A stretch of 43,294 bases of DNA from Candidatus Gottesmanbacteria bacterium RIFCSPLOWO2_01_FULL_39_12b (GTDB lineage Bacteria; Patescibacteriota; Microgenomatia; 2-02-FULL-39-11). The notes under the pieces were generated by a model. That model was not told the DNA's origin and did no database searches. It saw nothing but the letters and a program-made list of their open reading frames with translations. The stretch lies in contig MFJR01000007.1 of NCBI GenBank assembly GCA_001780955.1, positions 406,171-449,464 of the forward strand. Reading direction: 5' to 3'. Below, piece by piece: positions 8,225-20,455 of this stretch (positions are counted from its first letter, which is position 1; each line of letters starts with the position of its first letter). The translations under genes were made by a program, and so were the position numbers.

Positions 8225-9427
8225 TTAAAATTTGCTTGTCAAGGAATAAATCGGTAAAAGTACTGCCATGACTAAAAATCCTACCCCCAGCCCTAATACA
8301 ATCATGATAAGTGGCTCAATTATGGTTGTCAAGGAGGTAACAGCCGTTTCTGCTTCCGTCTCAAAATAGCGCGATAATTTAGTTAGGGAATCTCCCAGTT
8401 TACCTGTTTGTTCTCCAACTGATACCATCTGACTTAAAATGGGAGGAAAAAGTTTATTTTGCGATAAGGGCTCAGAGAGTGGGTATCCTTTTTCAACTTT
8501 TTTACTGGCCGCCGTAAACGCTTCTTTAAATAAGATATTACCCGAAGCATCTCTCGAAATATCAAGGGCGGTTAAAATAGGAATACCACCATCAATAAGA
8601 ATAGCCATAGTCCTTGTAATTTCAACAAGTGTTGCTTCCTTTATCAAAACCCCAAAGACCGGGATATTTAACGAGATCGAAGCCAAAAAATGTTCTCCAA
8701 ACCAGGATGATCTGAATTTTAAAAATGAAAAAAATCCAATAATCAAAAGTAAAAGCACTAACCACCAGGTATTGACGACGAAACCCGAGATTGAGATAAG
8801 TATCTGAGTAGGTAAAGGCAGATCAACGCCGAATTCTTTATAAAGAGAAGTTAATCGGGGCACTACCACGGTCATGATAATGACAAAAACGGTCGTCATT
8901 CCGGATACCACGATAAGGGGATAAATTAAAGCTCCTTTAACTTTACTTTTGAAGTTCCGGGACTTTTCTAAATTATCGGCCAGTCTTCCTAAAATCACAT
9001 CCAGTTTACCGGATGCTTCTCCAGCCCGTACCAAAGCAAGATAGACAGGGGGGAATACCTTTGGGAATTTTTCCAGAGTACTGGCAAACGATTTCCCCCC
9101 TTGTACTTCTTCTTCCAGTTGACCTACAAGAGTTACAAGAGATTTCTTATTTAACTGTTGTTTAAGAATTACGAGCGATTCAATCAGGGTTAAACCCGCG
9201 GTAATCATGGTAGACAGTTGGCGGGTGAAGTTGACCAGATCGTTAAAACTTACACCGGATCTTTTAAACGAAGTGGTTAGAGAATTGGAGATAACTTCTT
9301 TAAGCTCAATAATATAGTAACCTCTCTCATGAAGTAGATTATTAGCTTGTTTGATATTTTGACTCTCGACTAAACCCTTTTGAGTTTTTCCACTTGTATC
9401 TTTTGCTATAAACGAAAAATGAGCCAT
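8225..9427 (-). CDS. pilC: Type IV pilus inner-membrane platform protein PilC
   Basis: A 400-residue protein of the T2SSF/PilC family: a short N-terminal segment (FIAKDTSGKTQKGLVES), then two homologous cytoplasmic helical domains (about residues 65-190 and 270-390), each followed by membrane helices, with the signatures LIESLVILKQQ, LVRAGEASGKLDVILGRLAD and SVGEQTGKLGDSLTKLSRYFE. It is the platform that couples the ATPases PilB and PilT to pilin insertion or removal. Length and domain order are standard. It follows pilT after 22 bases in the pilB-pilT-pilC-pilin operon. Confidence 0.96.
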   Translation of the reverse strand: MAHFSFIAKDTSGKTQKGLVESQNIKQANNLLHERGYYIIELKEVISNSLTTSFKRSGVSFNDLVNFTRQLSTMITAGLTLIESLVILKQQLNKKSLVTLVGQLEEEVQGGKSFASTLEKFPKVFPPVYLALVRAGEASGKLDVILGRLADNLEKSRNFKSKVKGALIYPLIVVSGMTTVFVIIMTVVVPRLTSLYKEFGVDLPLPTQILISISGFVVNTWWLVLLLLIIGFFSFLKFRSSWFGEHFLASISLNIPVFGVLIKEATLVEITRTMAILIDGGIPILTALDISRDASGNILFKEAFTAASKKVEKGYPLSEPLSQNKLFPPILSQMVSVGEQTGKLGDSLTKLSRYFETEAETAVTSLTTIIEPLIMIVLGLGVGFLVMAVLLPIYSLTSKF

Positions 9428-9449
9428 AAAGAAGTATTTTCCTGATTAA

Positions 9450-10514
9450 CTATCCCTTCATTAATTGCGTGTATCTTTCTGGCCGAAAGGCGTATTCTAA
9501 AGCAGTTTCGGGGGAAATTATATTTTGCTCCACCCGTTGTTTTAGATGATCTTCAAAGGTCATCATACCCAGATCTTTTGAGGTTTGAATGATATTATCT
9601 ATCAGGTGAGTTTTTCCTTCTCTGATAACGTTTCTGATCGAAGAGGAACCTAAAAGAATTTCACAAACAGGTACTCTTGAACCTGAAATACTGGGAACTA
9701 ATCTTTGAGTAATAATCGCTGAAATCACCATCGAAAGTTGCAACCTTACCTGATCTTGACTTACGGCAGGAAAAATATCAATAATACGGTCTAAACTTTG
9801 AGCAGCCGAATTAGTGTGGAGTGTGGAAAATACCAGATGGCCGGTCTCGGCTATTGTCAAAGCTGATGATATAGTCTCATAATCCCGCATTTCACCTATA
9901 AAAACAACGTCAGGATCTTCTCTCAAAGAATTTCTAAGTGCGTTATTCCAGGAATGAGTATCCTGATACATTTCCCTCTGAGAAACTATCGCTTTCCCTC
10001 TTGAATAGACGTATTCAATCGGATCCTCAATAGTAATAATATGTACATTTTTGGTCTTATTAATCTCTTCTATGATTGAAGAGAGCGAAGTAGATTTGCC
10101 CTGACCGCTTGGCCCGGTAATTAAAATAAATCCCTGATGTATTTTGGCAAATTCGTGAAAAAGTGAGGGGAGACCGAGTTCATCGATGGTTTTAATTTTT
10201 GAAGGTATAAGTCTGAAAGAAGAGGCCAAAGAACCCATCTGGTAATAAGAATTTACTCTGAACCTGGCCTGTTTATCCTCAAAAGTAAGAGATATAGAAA
10301 AATCTAATTCTTTATTGGCAAACAGTAACTCTTTTTGAGTAGGATTCAATAGGGAATAAATCATCGATTCTATATCATCTCTACTCATTATTGGAAGTGT
10401 TACTAAAGGATGAAGTTCCCCGTTAATACGTAAGACAGGCACTCGTGAAACCACAAGATGTAAGTCGGAGGCTTTTCGTGTAATGGTAATAGTTAAAAGC
10501 TCTTTGATATCCAT
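9450..10514 (-). CDS. pilT: Pilus retraction ATPase PilT
   Basis: A hexameric AAA-type ATPase that depolymerises the pilus and drives twitching motility and DNA uptake. The 354 residues show an N-terminal PAS-like domain (KASDLHLVVSRVPVLRINGE), Walker A GPSGQGKSTS (about residue 133), Asp box ITIEDPIEYVY, Walker B VVFIGEMRD, His box LVFSTLHTNSAAQ and, towards the end, SIRNVIREGKTH, the PilT counterpart of the AIRNLIRE element needed for retraction. Its ATG is one base past the pilB stop. With pilB it shows that the pilus is retractile. Confidence 0.95.
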   Translation of the reverse strand: MDIKELLTITITRKASDLHLVVSRVPVLRINGELHPLVTLPIMSRDDIESMIYSLLNPTQKELLFANKELDFSISLTFEDKQARFRVNSYYQMGSLASSFRLIPSKIKTIDELGLPSLFHEFAKIHQGFILITGPSGQGKSTSLSSIIEEINKTKNVHIITIEDPIEYVYSRGKAIVSQREMYQDTHSWNNALRNSLREDPDVVFIGEMRDYETISSALTIAETGHLVFSTLHTNSAAQSLDRIIDIFPAVSQDQVRLQLSMVISAIITQRLVPSISGSRVPVCEILLGSSSIRNVIREGKTHLIDNIIQTSKDLGMMTFEDHLKQRVEQNIISPETALEYAFRPERYTQLMKG

Positions 10515-10515
10515 T

Positions 10516-12219
10516 TTATTCCTGCGCTACTCTTAATATTTCCTCAATTGTGGTTATGCCATCTAATACTTTTAGATATCCATCCTGTTTCATGGTGATC
10601 ATTCCTTCTGCTTTTGCCTGGTTTTCAATGGTTTCAGCTGTAGCCCGTTCCAGAACCATTTTAGCTATATTCGTTGTCACAATTATTGTCTCATAGACTC
10701 CGGTTCTTCCGAAGTAACCCGTGTTGTTACACTCTTTACACCCTTTTCCTTTATATAGTCGTACCTCGCTTTCCTTTAAGGTAAATAATGAACCTAAAAT
10801 GTTTTTTATATCCTCTATTAACTGCGGCGTTGGCTGATATTCTTCTTTGCAACCGGCACATATCCGGCGAACTATTCTTTGGGCTTCTACTGCATTTAAA
10901 ACAGAAACAATTAAAAAAGGTTCAGCACCCAGATCTAACAGTCTGGGTAAAGCAGTGGCTGCACTATTGGTATGGAGGGTAGAAAATACCAGATGCCCTG
11001 TCAACGCTGCCTGAATGGCAAGAGAGGTAGTCTCATTATCCCGAATTTCGCCGACCAGAATGATATTCGGATCCTGTCTTAAGAAAGATCTAAGACCAGA
11101 AGCAAAGGTAAGACCTGCCTGAGGGTTTATCTGTACCTGATTTAGCCCTGAAATTTCATATTCTACCGGATCCTCTAAAGTTACTATATTTACCCGGGCA
11201 GTATTTAATTTTGAAAGAATAGAATAAAGAGTGGTAGTTTTTCCTGATCCAGTCGGACCGGTAACTAATATAATACCATGGGGTCTGGTAATTGCGATCT
11301 CTAAATTTTTTAACGAGGGACCCCGAAAACCTAAACTAGATAAATCTGGAATGCCGCCTGTTTTTTTTAAAAGTCTCATGACGATTTTCTCTCCATGTAC
11401 AGTCGGTAATGAAGAGACACGTAAATCCACCTCATCAATTCCTAACTTAAAATTAAATCTGCCATCCTGTGGAGATCTTCTCTCATCAATTTTCATATCT
11501 GAAAGAATTTTAATCCTGGAAACTACCGCCTCATGAACACTTTTTGGTAAGGCTAATCTTTCCTGTAAAATACCGTCGATTCGATAACGGACGCGAGTCC
11601 TGGTTTCCTGCGCTTCGATATGGATATCTGAGGCTCGGCTTTTGACTGCATATTCTAAAATTGTAGAGACAATTTTGGCAATCGGCGCTTCGTTTATGAT
11701 TTGTCCTATTTGACTGGCATCAATAGTTTTAATAGAGGATTCGGATGTTTCTTTTATTGCTTCAGAAACCTCAGCAGCTAAACCCTGGGAATACTCCTCA
11801 TCGATTTTTTCTAAAATATCGTTTTCTTCTGCCAAATAAGTAACGATAGATTTCCCGGATTTTTGCTCTAAAAACTCTATCAGGGGTAAATCAAGAGGAT
11901 CTGTCATGGCAACAGATAATTTGCCGGATTTTTTATCTAACTCAAACGGGAATAATTTATATTTTCTGGCGACCGACTCGGGAATAAGAGTTAAAATCTC
12001 TGGAGAAATTCCCCGTCCTTCTAAAGTAATGAAAGGAACATGATATAGCTGAGCTTTAGCAGAAATTATGTCATTATCATTAACCAGATGTTTTGTGAGT
12101 AATATTTCTTCTACAGACTTGTCACTGCCTAAGGCAATCTGCTTAATTTCATCAGCAACATCTTGTGATAATAAACCCTTATCTATAAAATATGGGATTA
12201 GTTTTTGGTCAATATCCAT
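10516..12219 (-). CDS. pilB: Pilus assembly ATPase PilB (GspE family)
   Basis: The motor for pilus extension. After an N-terminal MshEN-type domain come Walker A GPTGSGKTTTLY, Asp box TLEDPVEYEI, Walker B ILVGEIRDNET, His box FSTLHTNSAATALPRLLDLG and the four-cysteine zinc site (CAGC, then CKECNNTGYFGRTG) that marks extension ATPases. All catalytic elements are present. The frame is open to an ATG at 12291, but those first 24 codons (LTIICHNKDNNNNQLFYV) contain a good promoter (12253-12282), and family members begin at the MDIDQKLIPYFIDKGL segment, so ATG 12219 is taken as the start, giving 567 residues with a leader of about 27 bases. First gene of the operon. Confidence 0.95.
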   Translation of the reverse strand: MDIDQKLIPYFIDKGLLSQDVADEIKQIALGSDKSVEEILLTKHLVNDNDIISAKAQLYHVPFITLEGRGISPEILTLIPESVARKYKLFPFELDKKSGKLSVAMTDPLDLPLIEFLEQKSGKSIVTYLAEENDILEKIDEEYSQGLAAEVSEAIKETSESSIKTIDASQIGQIINEAPIAKIVSTILEYAVKSRASDIHIEAQETRTRVRYRIDGILQERLALPKSVHEAVVSRIKILSDMKIDERRSPQDGRFNFKLGIDEVDLRVSSLPTVHGEKIVMRLLKKTGGIPDLSSLGFRGPSLKNLEIAITRPHGIILVTGPTGSGKTTTLYSILSKLNTARVNIVTLEDPVEYEISGLNQVQINPQAGLTFASGLRSFLRQDPNIILVGEIRDNETTSLAIQAALTGHLVFSTLHTNSAATALPRLLDLGAEPFLIVSVLNAVEAQRIVRRICAGCKEEYQPTPQLIEDIKNILGSLFTLKESEVRLYKGKGCKECNNTGYFGRTGVYETIIVTTNIAKMVLERATAETIENQAKAEGMITMKQDGYLKVLDGITTIEEILRVAQE

Positions 12220-12252
12220 GGGCAGACAGACATAAAATAATTGGTTATTATT

Positions 12253-12282
12253 ATTATCTTTATTATGACATATAATTGTCAA
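12253..12282 (-). promoter_or_regulatory. Promoter of the pilBTC-pilin operon
   Basis: On the minus strand: TTGACA at 12282-12277, an 18-base gap, GATAAT at 12258-12253, so transcription would start near 12246. A TATAAT on the plus strand (12271-12276) is placed to serve the divergent polymerase subunit gene starting at 12290, leaving a leader of about 7 bases. The two promoters share the same 50 bases, so pilus and replication genes could interfere with each other. Confidence 0.6.
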
Positions 12283-12289
12283 TAAATAC

Positions 12290-12955
12290 ATGCAGACATA
12301 TTTGATTGTATCTACAAGTTTAAAATTTATCGAAAAAAAGATTGAAAAATTTAAAACAGATCTTAATATTAAACCATATTCATTTTATGAAAGCACTCCT
12401 TCTCCATCGATAGGAATCGAAGAGGTAAGAAAAATTATTCATACTTTAATCACTAAACCTTTCCAAAGTAAGAACCGGTTAATCACGATAACTGAATTTG
12501 ATAAAGCTACAGTTGAAGCTCAAAACGCTCTGCTTAAGGTTCTTGAAGAACCACCTTCTAATACTTATTTTATCTTAGGCGCTCATCGATTGGAACGAAT
12601 TCTTAAAACAGTAATCTCAAGATGTCAGATAATAACTGATTTAACTTCATATAATGTTCCGGATGAATTAAAATTAGATACCCTTTTACATGAAATAATT
12701 ACTTCACATGTATTTCATCGGGTGGAACTTGCTATGAAACTATCTTCATCAAGAGAAGATGCTTTATCTTTGCTTGATAAATTTTTAGTCGTTTTGCACC
12801 AGCATTTTTTTATTTGCCCTCAAGATAAAAAAATATCCCCGCGCTATCTTTCCCAAATGATCACGAAAATAGAATCAGCCAAATCCTATATTGAAAAAAA
12901 TGTTAATTTTAAAGCGGTCTTAGAAGTACTTTTTTTAGGCCTCGGGGAGGTTTAA
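12290..12955 (+). CDS. holB: DNA polymerase III delta'-like clamp loader subunit
   Basis: The 221 residues contain the conserved core of the delta'/tau AAA+ fold: IGIEEVRKIIHTL, RLITITEFDKATVEAQNALLKVLEEPP and FILGAHRLERILKTVISRCQII, the last with the SRC motif that senses ATP in the neighbouring subunit. The start has no Walker A loop (MQTYLIVSTSLKFIEKKIEKF where a GPxGxGK would be expected), which fits delta', a non-hydrolysing stator, but the protein is clearly shorter than the usual 300-330 residues and lacks most of the C-terminal collar domain. It lies just upstream of gyrB. Short versions are usual in CPR bacteria. An alternative is a degenerate DnaX-like protein. Confidence 0.75.
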   Translation: MQTYLIVSTSLKFIEKKIEKFKTDLNIKPYSFYESTPSPSIGIEEVRKIIHTLITKPFQSKNRLITITEFDKATVEAQNALLKVLEEPPSNTYFILGAHRLERILKTVISRCQIITDLTSYNVPDELKLDTLLHEIITSHVFHRVELAMKLSSSREDALSLLDKFLVVLHQHFFICPQDKKISPRYLSQMITKIESAKSYIEKNVNFKAVLEVLFLGLGEV

Positions 12956-14986
<2,031 letters not shown>

Positions 14987-15001
14987 CATTATATAGAATA
15001 T

Positions 15002-15009
15002 AAAGGAGG
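15002..15009 (+). promoter_or_regulatory. Strong Shine-Dalgarno sequence of hppA
   Basis: AAAGGAGG eight bases before the ATG at 15018. It is notable because gyrB, gyrA and folD around it have no such site, which suggests that the pump is translated independently and strongly from within the operon. Confidence 0.7.
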
Positions 15010-15017
15010 ATTATTAA

Positions 15018-17048
15018 ATGATTAATTATCTGAATCTCTCAATTTTAGCGGGAATTCTAGCCATACTCTATGGGATCTTTTTGTCAATTAGAATATTAAA
15101 TCTTCCCACGGGCACCCCTGACATGAATGATATTGCGGATGCTATTTCACAAGGGGCATCGGCATACCTAAACAGACAATATAAAACAGTCGCCATAATT
15201 GCGCTTTTTATCTTTTTTATTCTATTGGTAACCTTCGGTAATCTATCGGCAATTGCTTTTGCGCTTGGAGCTATCTGTTCGGCTGTAGCTGGTTTTGTCG
15301 GAATGAACATTAGCGTAAAAGCCAATATCCGAACCGCTGTTGCAGCAAAAAAAGGATTAAGCGAAGCTCTGAATGTTGCTTTTTCAGGTGGATCAGTTAC
15401 AGGACTGATGGTAGCAGGTTTAGCCCTTCTTTCAGTATCTGTGACCTATCTATTAGTCTCTTATAATCAATCATCCGTGGTCTTAAATATACAACCGCTG
15501 ATTGCCTTAGGTTTTGGAGCCTCCCTTATCTCTGTTTTCGCCCGTTTAGGTGGAGGAATATATACCAAAGGAGCTGATGTTGGAGCAGATTTGGTAGGTA
15601 AGATAGAAAAGGGAATCCCTGAAGATGATCCGAGAAATCCCGGGGTAATTGCTGATTTGGTAGGAGATAACGTAGGAGACGATGCGGGAATGGCTGCAGA
15701 TTTATTTGAAACTTATGTGGTGACGGTTGTGGCTGTGATGCTTCTTGGTCAGTTAACATTACCTAAATTTACAAATGCACTTCTGTTCCCGCTGGTCGTT
15801 GGAGCCGCAGCCATTATTTCTTCAATATTTGGAACATTATTCGTTAGACTTGGAAAAGATAATGATGTTATGAAGGCTCTCTATAAAGGCTTAATAACCG
15901 CGGCCTGCTTCTCGGCGATAGTATTTTATTTTATCGCGAATCAAATGATGACTGATAATGGAGTTTATACTGCTTTGAGCTTATATTTATCAAGTCTTAT
16001 TGGTCTACTGGTTACGATAGGAATGGTAAGCATAACCGAGTTTTATACCTCAAAAAAATATCAACCGGTAAAACACATTGCCCGGGCGTCTAACACAGGA
16101 CACGCTACCAATATAATTGCAGGGCTTGCAATTTCTATGAAATCTACTTTACTTCCGGTTCTGCTAATTTCCATCGCAACTCTAACCTCATTTAATTTAG
16201 CTGGATTATATGGGGTTGCAGTTGCAGTCATGTCTATGCTATCTCTCACCGGAATTGTAGTCTCGATAGACGCCTTCGGACCGATTACCGATAACGCAGG
16301 CGGTATTGCTGAGATGACTAATCAGCCGGAAAAAGTGAGAAGTGTCACTGATCGGCTAGATGCGGTAGGAAATACGACAAAAGCGATCACCAAAGCTTAT
16401 GCCATTGCTTCTGCCGGACTTGCCGCTTTAGTTCTTTTTGCCAGCTTCACAGAAGGATTATCAAAAACTAATTCTATGCAAGGACTGACATATTCATTTT
16501 CACTTTCGGATGCAAGAGTTTTAATTGGATTAATACTGGGTGCAGCCCTTCCATACTATTTTGCCGCTATGGCCATGGAAGCGGTCGGAAAAGCAGCCGA
16601 AGCCGTGGTTATTGAAGTACGTAGACAGTTCAAAGAAATAAAGGGAATCATGCAAAAAAAAGCTAAACCTGACTATAAAGCCGCCGTTGATATTGTCACT
16701 AGAACCGCCCTTAAGTCGATGATTATCCCTGCATCTTTACCTGTAGTAATACCGATTATTGTGGGATTTAGTTTAGGAGCAAGCGCTTTGGGCGGGTTTT
16801 TAGTAGGGACGATAGTCACAGGTCTTTTCGTCGCTATCTCGATGACCACCGGCGGGGCTGCCTGGGATAATGCCAAAAAATATATCGAAGAAGGTCATTT
16901 TGGCGGAAAAGGGTCTATTGCCCATCAGGCTGCTGTAACTGGAGATACGGTTGGTGATCCATATAAGGATACTGCTGGACCGGCCATTAATCCGATGATT
17001 AAAGTAGCAAATATAGTCGCCTTACTAATAGCCGGTTTTCTTAAGTAA
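15018..17048 (+). CDS. hppA: Membrane-bound proton-pumping pyrophosphatase, K+-independent type
   Basis: A 676-residue integral membrane enzyme with about 16 helices that couples pyrophosphate hydrolysis to H+ export. The signature [20 protein letters not shown] with the following [23 protein letters not shown] contains the acidic substrate and Mg-binding residues. A lysine occurs in [17 protein letters not shown] where K+-dependent enzymes have alanine, so the enzyme should be of the K+-independent, H+-pumping class. It would recover energy from pyrophosphate made in biosynthesis, useful in a fermenter without a complete respiratory chain. It sits between gyrB and gyrA, on the same strand and with 31- and 40-base gaps, probably co-transcribed. 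Confidence 0.95.
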   Translation: MINYLNLSILAGILAILYGIFLSIRILNLPTGTPDMNDIADAISQGASAYLNRQYKTVAIIALFIFFILLVTFGNLSAIAFALGAICSAVAGFVGMNISVKANIRTAVAAKKGLSEALNVAFSGGSVTGLMVAGLALLSVSVTYLLVSYNQSSVVLNIQPLIALGFGASLISVFARLGGGIYTKGADVGADLVGKIEKGIPEDDPRNPGVIADLVGDNVGDDAGMAADLFETYVVTVVAVMLLGQLTLPKFTNALLFPLVVGAAAIISSIFGTLFVRLGKDNDVMKALYKGLITAACFSAIVFYFIANQMMTDNGVYTALSLYLSSLIGLLVTIGMVSITEFYTSKKYQPVKHIARASNTGHATNIIAGLAISMKSTLLPVLLISIATLTSFNLAGLYGVAVAVMSMLSLTGIVVSIDAFGPITDNAGGIAEMTNQPEKVRSVTDRLDAVGNTTKAITKAYAIASAGLAALVLFASFTEGLSKTNSMQGLTYSFSLSDARVLIGLILGAALPYYFAAMAMEAVGKAAEAVVIEVRRQFKEIKGIMQKKAKPDYKAAVDIVTRTALKSMIIPASLPVVIPIIVGFSLGASALGGFLVGTIVTGLFVAISMTTGGAAWDNAKKYIEEGHFGGKGSIAHQAAVTGDTVGDPYKDTAGPAINPMIKVANIVALLIAGFLK

Positions 17049-17071
17049 CTTACGTTACTTAAGTTACTTAA
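17041..17071. repeat. Inverted repeat over the hppA stop, plus a direct copy
   Basis: TTAAGTAAC (17041-17049) and GTTACTTAA (17054-17062) form a perfect 9-bp stem with a 4-base loop; GTTACTTAA is repeated at 17063-17071. The stop codon of hppA is inside the left arm. No T run follows, so it is not a standard terminator. It may modulate gyrA translation, which starts 18 bases downstream. Confidence 0.45.
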
Positions 17072-17088
17072 ATGACTTTTGAATAAAT

Positions 17089-19596
17089 ATGAATATCGGT
17101 AAACTGGAACCAATTGAAATAAGTCAGGAAATGAAACGCAGTTATTTGGATTATGCCATGAGTGTCATTGTGGCAAGAGCTTTACCTGATGTCCGCGATG
17201 GCTTGAAACCTGTCCATCGTCGAATTCTGTTTGCCATGCATCAAATCGGCCTTCATTACACCGGTAAACACACTAAATCTGCAAAAGTTGTCGGGGAAGT
17301 CTTAGGTAAATATCATCCTCACGGGGATATGCCGGTCTATGATGCCTTAGTCCGTTTAGCCCAGGATTTTTCCATGCGTTACCCTTTAATAAACGGTCAG
17401 GGAAATTTTGGATCAGTTGATGGTGATCCGCCAGCTGCCATGCGTTATACCGAAGTAAAACTTGCCAAAATTGCGGAAGAAATGCTAACGGATCTGGAAA
17501 AAGAAACCGTAAATTTTTCCCCGAATTTTGATGAGTCTTTGAAAGAACCTGACTGGTTACCTGCAAAACTGCCAAACTTACTCCTGATGGGATCAGATGG
17601 TATCGCCGTTGGCATGGCGACAAAAATCCCCCCGCATAATCTAGGTGAAGTAGTCGATGCTCTCGTCTATATGATTAAAAAATGTAAAATTTTAGCTGTT
17701 CCCGAACAAGGAGACGAACACGATAAAAAAGAGAAGATTTTATTTCAATTCGAAACAAAGCTCGACGATTTACTCCAATTTATCAACGGACCTGATTTTC
17801 CTACAGCCGGTTCAATTTTTGATATTGAGGAAATTAAAAACAGCTACGCTACGGGTAGAGGTAAAATAATGATGAGAGCTAAAGCAGAAATAGAAGAAAT
17901 TGGTAACGGAAAGTCAGCCATAGTTATCACTGAATTACCATATCAGGTCAACAAAGCCCAACTCATCGCTCATATCGCACAACTGGTAAAGGATAAAAAA
18001 ATAGATGGGATTTCAGACCTCCGTGATGAATCCGACAGACATGGTATACGAGCAGTTGTCGAATTGAAACGAGATGCTGTCCCTAAAAAAGTTTTGAATA
18101 ATTTATATAAACATACTTCATTACAAGCAAGTTTTCCGGTAAATATAGTTGCCTTAGTGGCAGGCACACCCCAAACACTTACTTTAAAAATGATTCTGGA
18201 GGAATATCTAAAACATAGACACTCGGTAATAAAAAAACGAAGTGAATTTGAACTTGCCCAGGCAAAAGCCCGGGAACATATTTTAGAAGGTCTAAAAATT
18301 GCGGTAGATCACATAGATGAAGTTATTGAAATAATTAAACACGCTTCCGACGTTGAAGATGCAAAACTAAGCTTAATGAAAAAATTTTCCTTATCGGAAG
18401 TTCAATCTCAAGCAATTCTTGATCTGCAACTGAAAAGATTAGCCGCTTTAGAAAGACAAAAAATTGAAGATGAACTAATCATGATCAAAGAAACCATTTC
18501 CTATTTAACTGATCTGCTTTCTCATCCCGAAAAAATCCTCTCGGTAATAAAAGAAGAGCTCGTAAAATTAAAAGAGAAATATAACGATCCCAGAAGAACA
18601 AGAGTATATAAGTCAAAGATAGGGGAGTTTTCTGAAGAACAGCTTATTCCCAATGAGGAGACCGTAATCGTGATTACAAAAAGTGGCTATATTAAAAGAC
18701 AATCACCTCAAACGTTTAAAACTCAAGCCCGGGGCGGTAAAGGGGTAATCGGGATGACCACCAAAGATGAAGATAAAATCGAACACATGTTATCTTCGTT
18801 TACGCATGACAATATACTCTTTTTTACTAATCGTGGTAAAGTCTATCAATTAAGAGTCTGGGATATACCTGAAGGCAGCCGACAAAGCCGCGGACAGGCA
18901 ATAGTTAACCTGATTAATATCGACCAGAATGAATTAGTTACCTCTGTTCTTTCTTATGCCTTAAAAGGGGAAGAAAGCAAAAAATTTGCATATATTGTCA
19001 TGACCACAAAAAATGGTACGGTAAAAAAGACAAAACTGAAAGAATATGAAAAAATCAGACGCAACGGTTTAGTTGCCATCAAACTGGAAAGTAGCGATGA
19101 ACTGCGCTGGGCAAAACAATCCACTGGAAACGACTATCTTTTATTGGTAACACATGAAGGAAAATCAATCAAATTTTCAGAAAGCGAAGTAAGACCTACC
19201 GCCCGTGACACCCAGGGTGTAAGGGGAATATTAATGAGCAAAGGTGATTACACTGTCGCCATGGAAGTAGTAAATACAGAAATCCAGCAATCTGACTTCC
19301 TGACTTTAATGGAGAAAGGTATCGGTAAAAAAACACCCATTTCTGGTTTTCCCAAACAGCACCGTGGAGGTCAAGGCGTCAAAGTCGCCATAGTGACTAG
19401 CAAATCGGGAAAAGTAGCAAGCGCGCAAATAATTCCCCAGGATTGTCAACATTTAGTCCTTACTTCCAATAAAGGACAGGTCGTAAAATTTCCGATCAAA
19501 TCAATCCCTAGGTTATCCCGTGCGACACAGGGGGTAATACTGATGCGTTTTTCAAAACCATCAGATGCGGTAGCGGCAACGACATGTCTTATCTGA
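17089..19596 (+). CDS. gyrA: DNA gyrase subunit A
   Basis: Breakage-reunion subunit of gyrase. The N-terminal winged-helix domain contains the catalytic tyrosine in [10 protein letters not shown] (Tyr120), the tower and coiled-coil follow, and the C-terminal part is a six-bladed beta-pinwheel (repeats such as [51 protein letters not shown]). The GyrA box is slightly changed: QARGGKG instead of QRRGGKG. In the quinolone pocket the sequence is [13 protein letters not shown]: Met81 and Pro82 replace the Ser and Ala at the E. coli positions 83 and 84, while Asp85 (E. coli 87) is kept. 835 residues, normal length. No Shine-Dalgarno site; follows hppA after 40 bases. Confidence 0.95.
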   Translation: MNIGKLEPIEISQEMKRSYLDYAMSVIVARALPDVRDGLKPVHRRILFAMHQIGLHYTGKHTKSAKVVGEVLGKYHPHGDMPVYDALVRLAQDFSMRYPLINGQGNFGSVDGDPPAAMRYTEVKLAKIAEEMLTDLEKETVNFSPNFDESLKEPDWLPAKLPNLLLMGSDGIAVGMATKIPPHNLGEVVDALVYMIKKCKILAVPEQGDEHDKKEKILFQFETKLDDLLQFINGPDFPTAGSIFDIEEIKNSYATGRGKIMMRAKAEIEEIGNGKSAIVITELPYQVNKAQLIAHIAQLVKDKKIDGISDLRDESDRHGIRAVVELKRDAVPKKVLNNLYKHTSLQASFPVNIVALVAGTPQTLTLKMILEEYLKHRHSVIKKRSEFELAQAKAREHILEGLKIAVDHIDEVIEIIKHASDVEDAKLSLMKKFSLSEVQSQAILDLQLKRLAALERQKIEDELIMIKETISYLTDLLSHPEKILSVIKEELVKLKEKYNDPRRTRVYKSKIGEFSEEQLIPNEETVIVITKSGYIKRQSPQTFKTQARGGKGVIGMTTKDEDKIEHMLSSFTHDNILFFTNRGKVYQLRVWDIPEGSRQSRGQAIVNLINIDQNELVTSVLSYALKGEESKKFAYIVMTTKNGTVKKTKLKEYEKIRRNGLVAIKLESSDELRWAKQSTGNDYLLLVTHEGKSIKFSESEVRPTARDTQGVRGILMSKGDYTVAMEVVNTEIQQSDFLTLMEKGIGKKTPISGFPKQHRGGQGVKVAIVTSKSGKVASAQIIPQDCQHLVLTSNKGQVVKFPIKSIPRLSRATQGVILMRFSKPSDAVAATTCLI

Positions 19597-19600
19597 AAAT

Positions 19601-20449
19601 ATGAAAATTGACGGTAAACTAATTGCAGAAAGCATAAAAATCCTTTTAAAAGATAAATTATTATCCCTTACTGAAAAGAAAATTATCCCTCAGCTTGCCA
19701 TCGTCTTAGTAGGAGAAGACCCCAGTTCGCTTAATTATGTTGCCCAAAAACAGAAAATTGGTGAGGAATTAGAGATAAAAATATTACTCTGCAGGCTCAA
19801 AAATACTGACTCTCAAAATGAATTAATTAATCTCGTTTATAGGTTAAATACCGATCAGGATATACACGGAATTATTATTCAGAGGCCGGTTCCAATCGGA
19901 ATTGATAGAGAAGAGTTAGACAATTTGGTTATACCGGAAAAGGATCTTGACGGATTCCATCCCGATTCTCCATTTACACCCCCGGTTGCCTCGGCTGTCG
20001 TAAAAATACTTAAATGGGTATATAAAGGGGTCAGATCTTCAAGTAATTCAAGGTCTGACCCCGAATTTCCAAGATGGCTAAAAGATAAGAAGATCCTTAT
20101 CATCGGTAGGGGAGAGACTGGAGGAAAACCGGTTGCGCAGACTCTTGAAAAAATGGGTATTCGTTTTATTGTAGCCCACAGCAAAACAAATAATTTAAAA
20201 GAGCTTTGCTTAACATCTGATATCATCATTAGTTGTGTGGGGAAACCGAACATTGTGCGACCTCAAATGGTTGCGGATTATACCATCTTAATCGGAGTCG
20301 GACTGCACGAGGAAAACGGAAAACTGCAAACTGACTATAATCAGCATGAAATAGCCGAAAAAGTGGCTTATTATACACCGGTTCCAGGCGGAGTTGGTCC
20401 AGTTAATGTCATTTATCTCTTTGAAAATCTATTAAAGTTTATGGTTTAA
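19601..20449 (+). CDS. folD: Methylenetetrahydrofolate dehydrogenase/cyclohydrolase FolD with an in-frame palindrome
   Basis: Bifunctional enzyme interconverting methylene-, methenyl- and formyl-tetrahydrofolate. Seen: SLNYVAQKQKIGEELEI with the catalytic Tyr and Lys, HGIIIQRPVP, PEKDLDGFHPDSPFTPP, the nucleotide-binding IIGRGETGGKPVA and the terminal PVPGGVGPVN. The dinucleotide loop GRGETGGKP differs from the usual GRSxxVGKP, and may shift cofactor preference. Residues 143-154 (GVRSSSNSRSDP) come from a 36-bp palindromic sequence (20027-20062) placed exactly between codons in the linker between the two domains, where the chain tolerates additions. It begins 4 bases after the gyrA stop, last gene of the operon, and converges with the recombinase gene. 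Confidence 0.93.
   Translation: MKIDGKLIAESIKILLKDKLLSLTEKKIIPQLAIVLVGEDPSSLNYVAQKQKIGEELEIKILLCRLKNTDSQNELINLVYRLNTDQDIHGIIIQRPVPIGIDREELDNLVIPEKDLDGFHPDSPFTPPVASAVVKILKWVYKGVRSSSNSRSDPEFPRWLKDKKILIIGRGETGGKPVAQTLEKMGIRFIVAHSKTNNLKELCLTSDIIISCVGKPNIVRPQMVADYTILIGVGLHEENGKLQTDYNQHEIAEKVAYYTPVPGGVGPVNVIYLFENLLKFMV
20027..20062. repeat. 36-bp palindromic element inside folD
   Basis: GGGGTCAGATCTT (20027-20039) and AAGGTCTGACCCC (20050-20062) are inverted copies with one mismatch around a 10-base loop. The element has exactly 12 codons and starts at a codon boundary. The sequence resembles REP-type palindromes beginning GGGGTCAGA that I recall from many bacterial genomes. No other copy is seen in this window. 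Confidence 0.75.
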
Positions 20450-20455
20450 GACGGT

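Noticed and set aside
12220-12291. An N-terminal extension of PilB by 24 residues
   Set aside because: The extra codons contain the likely promoter and have no counterpart in PilB proteins; the ATG at 12219 is a better start.
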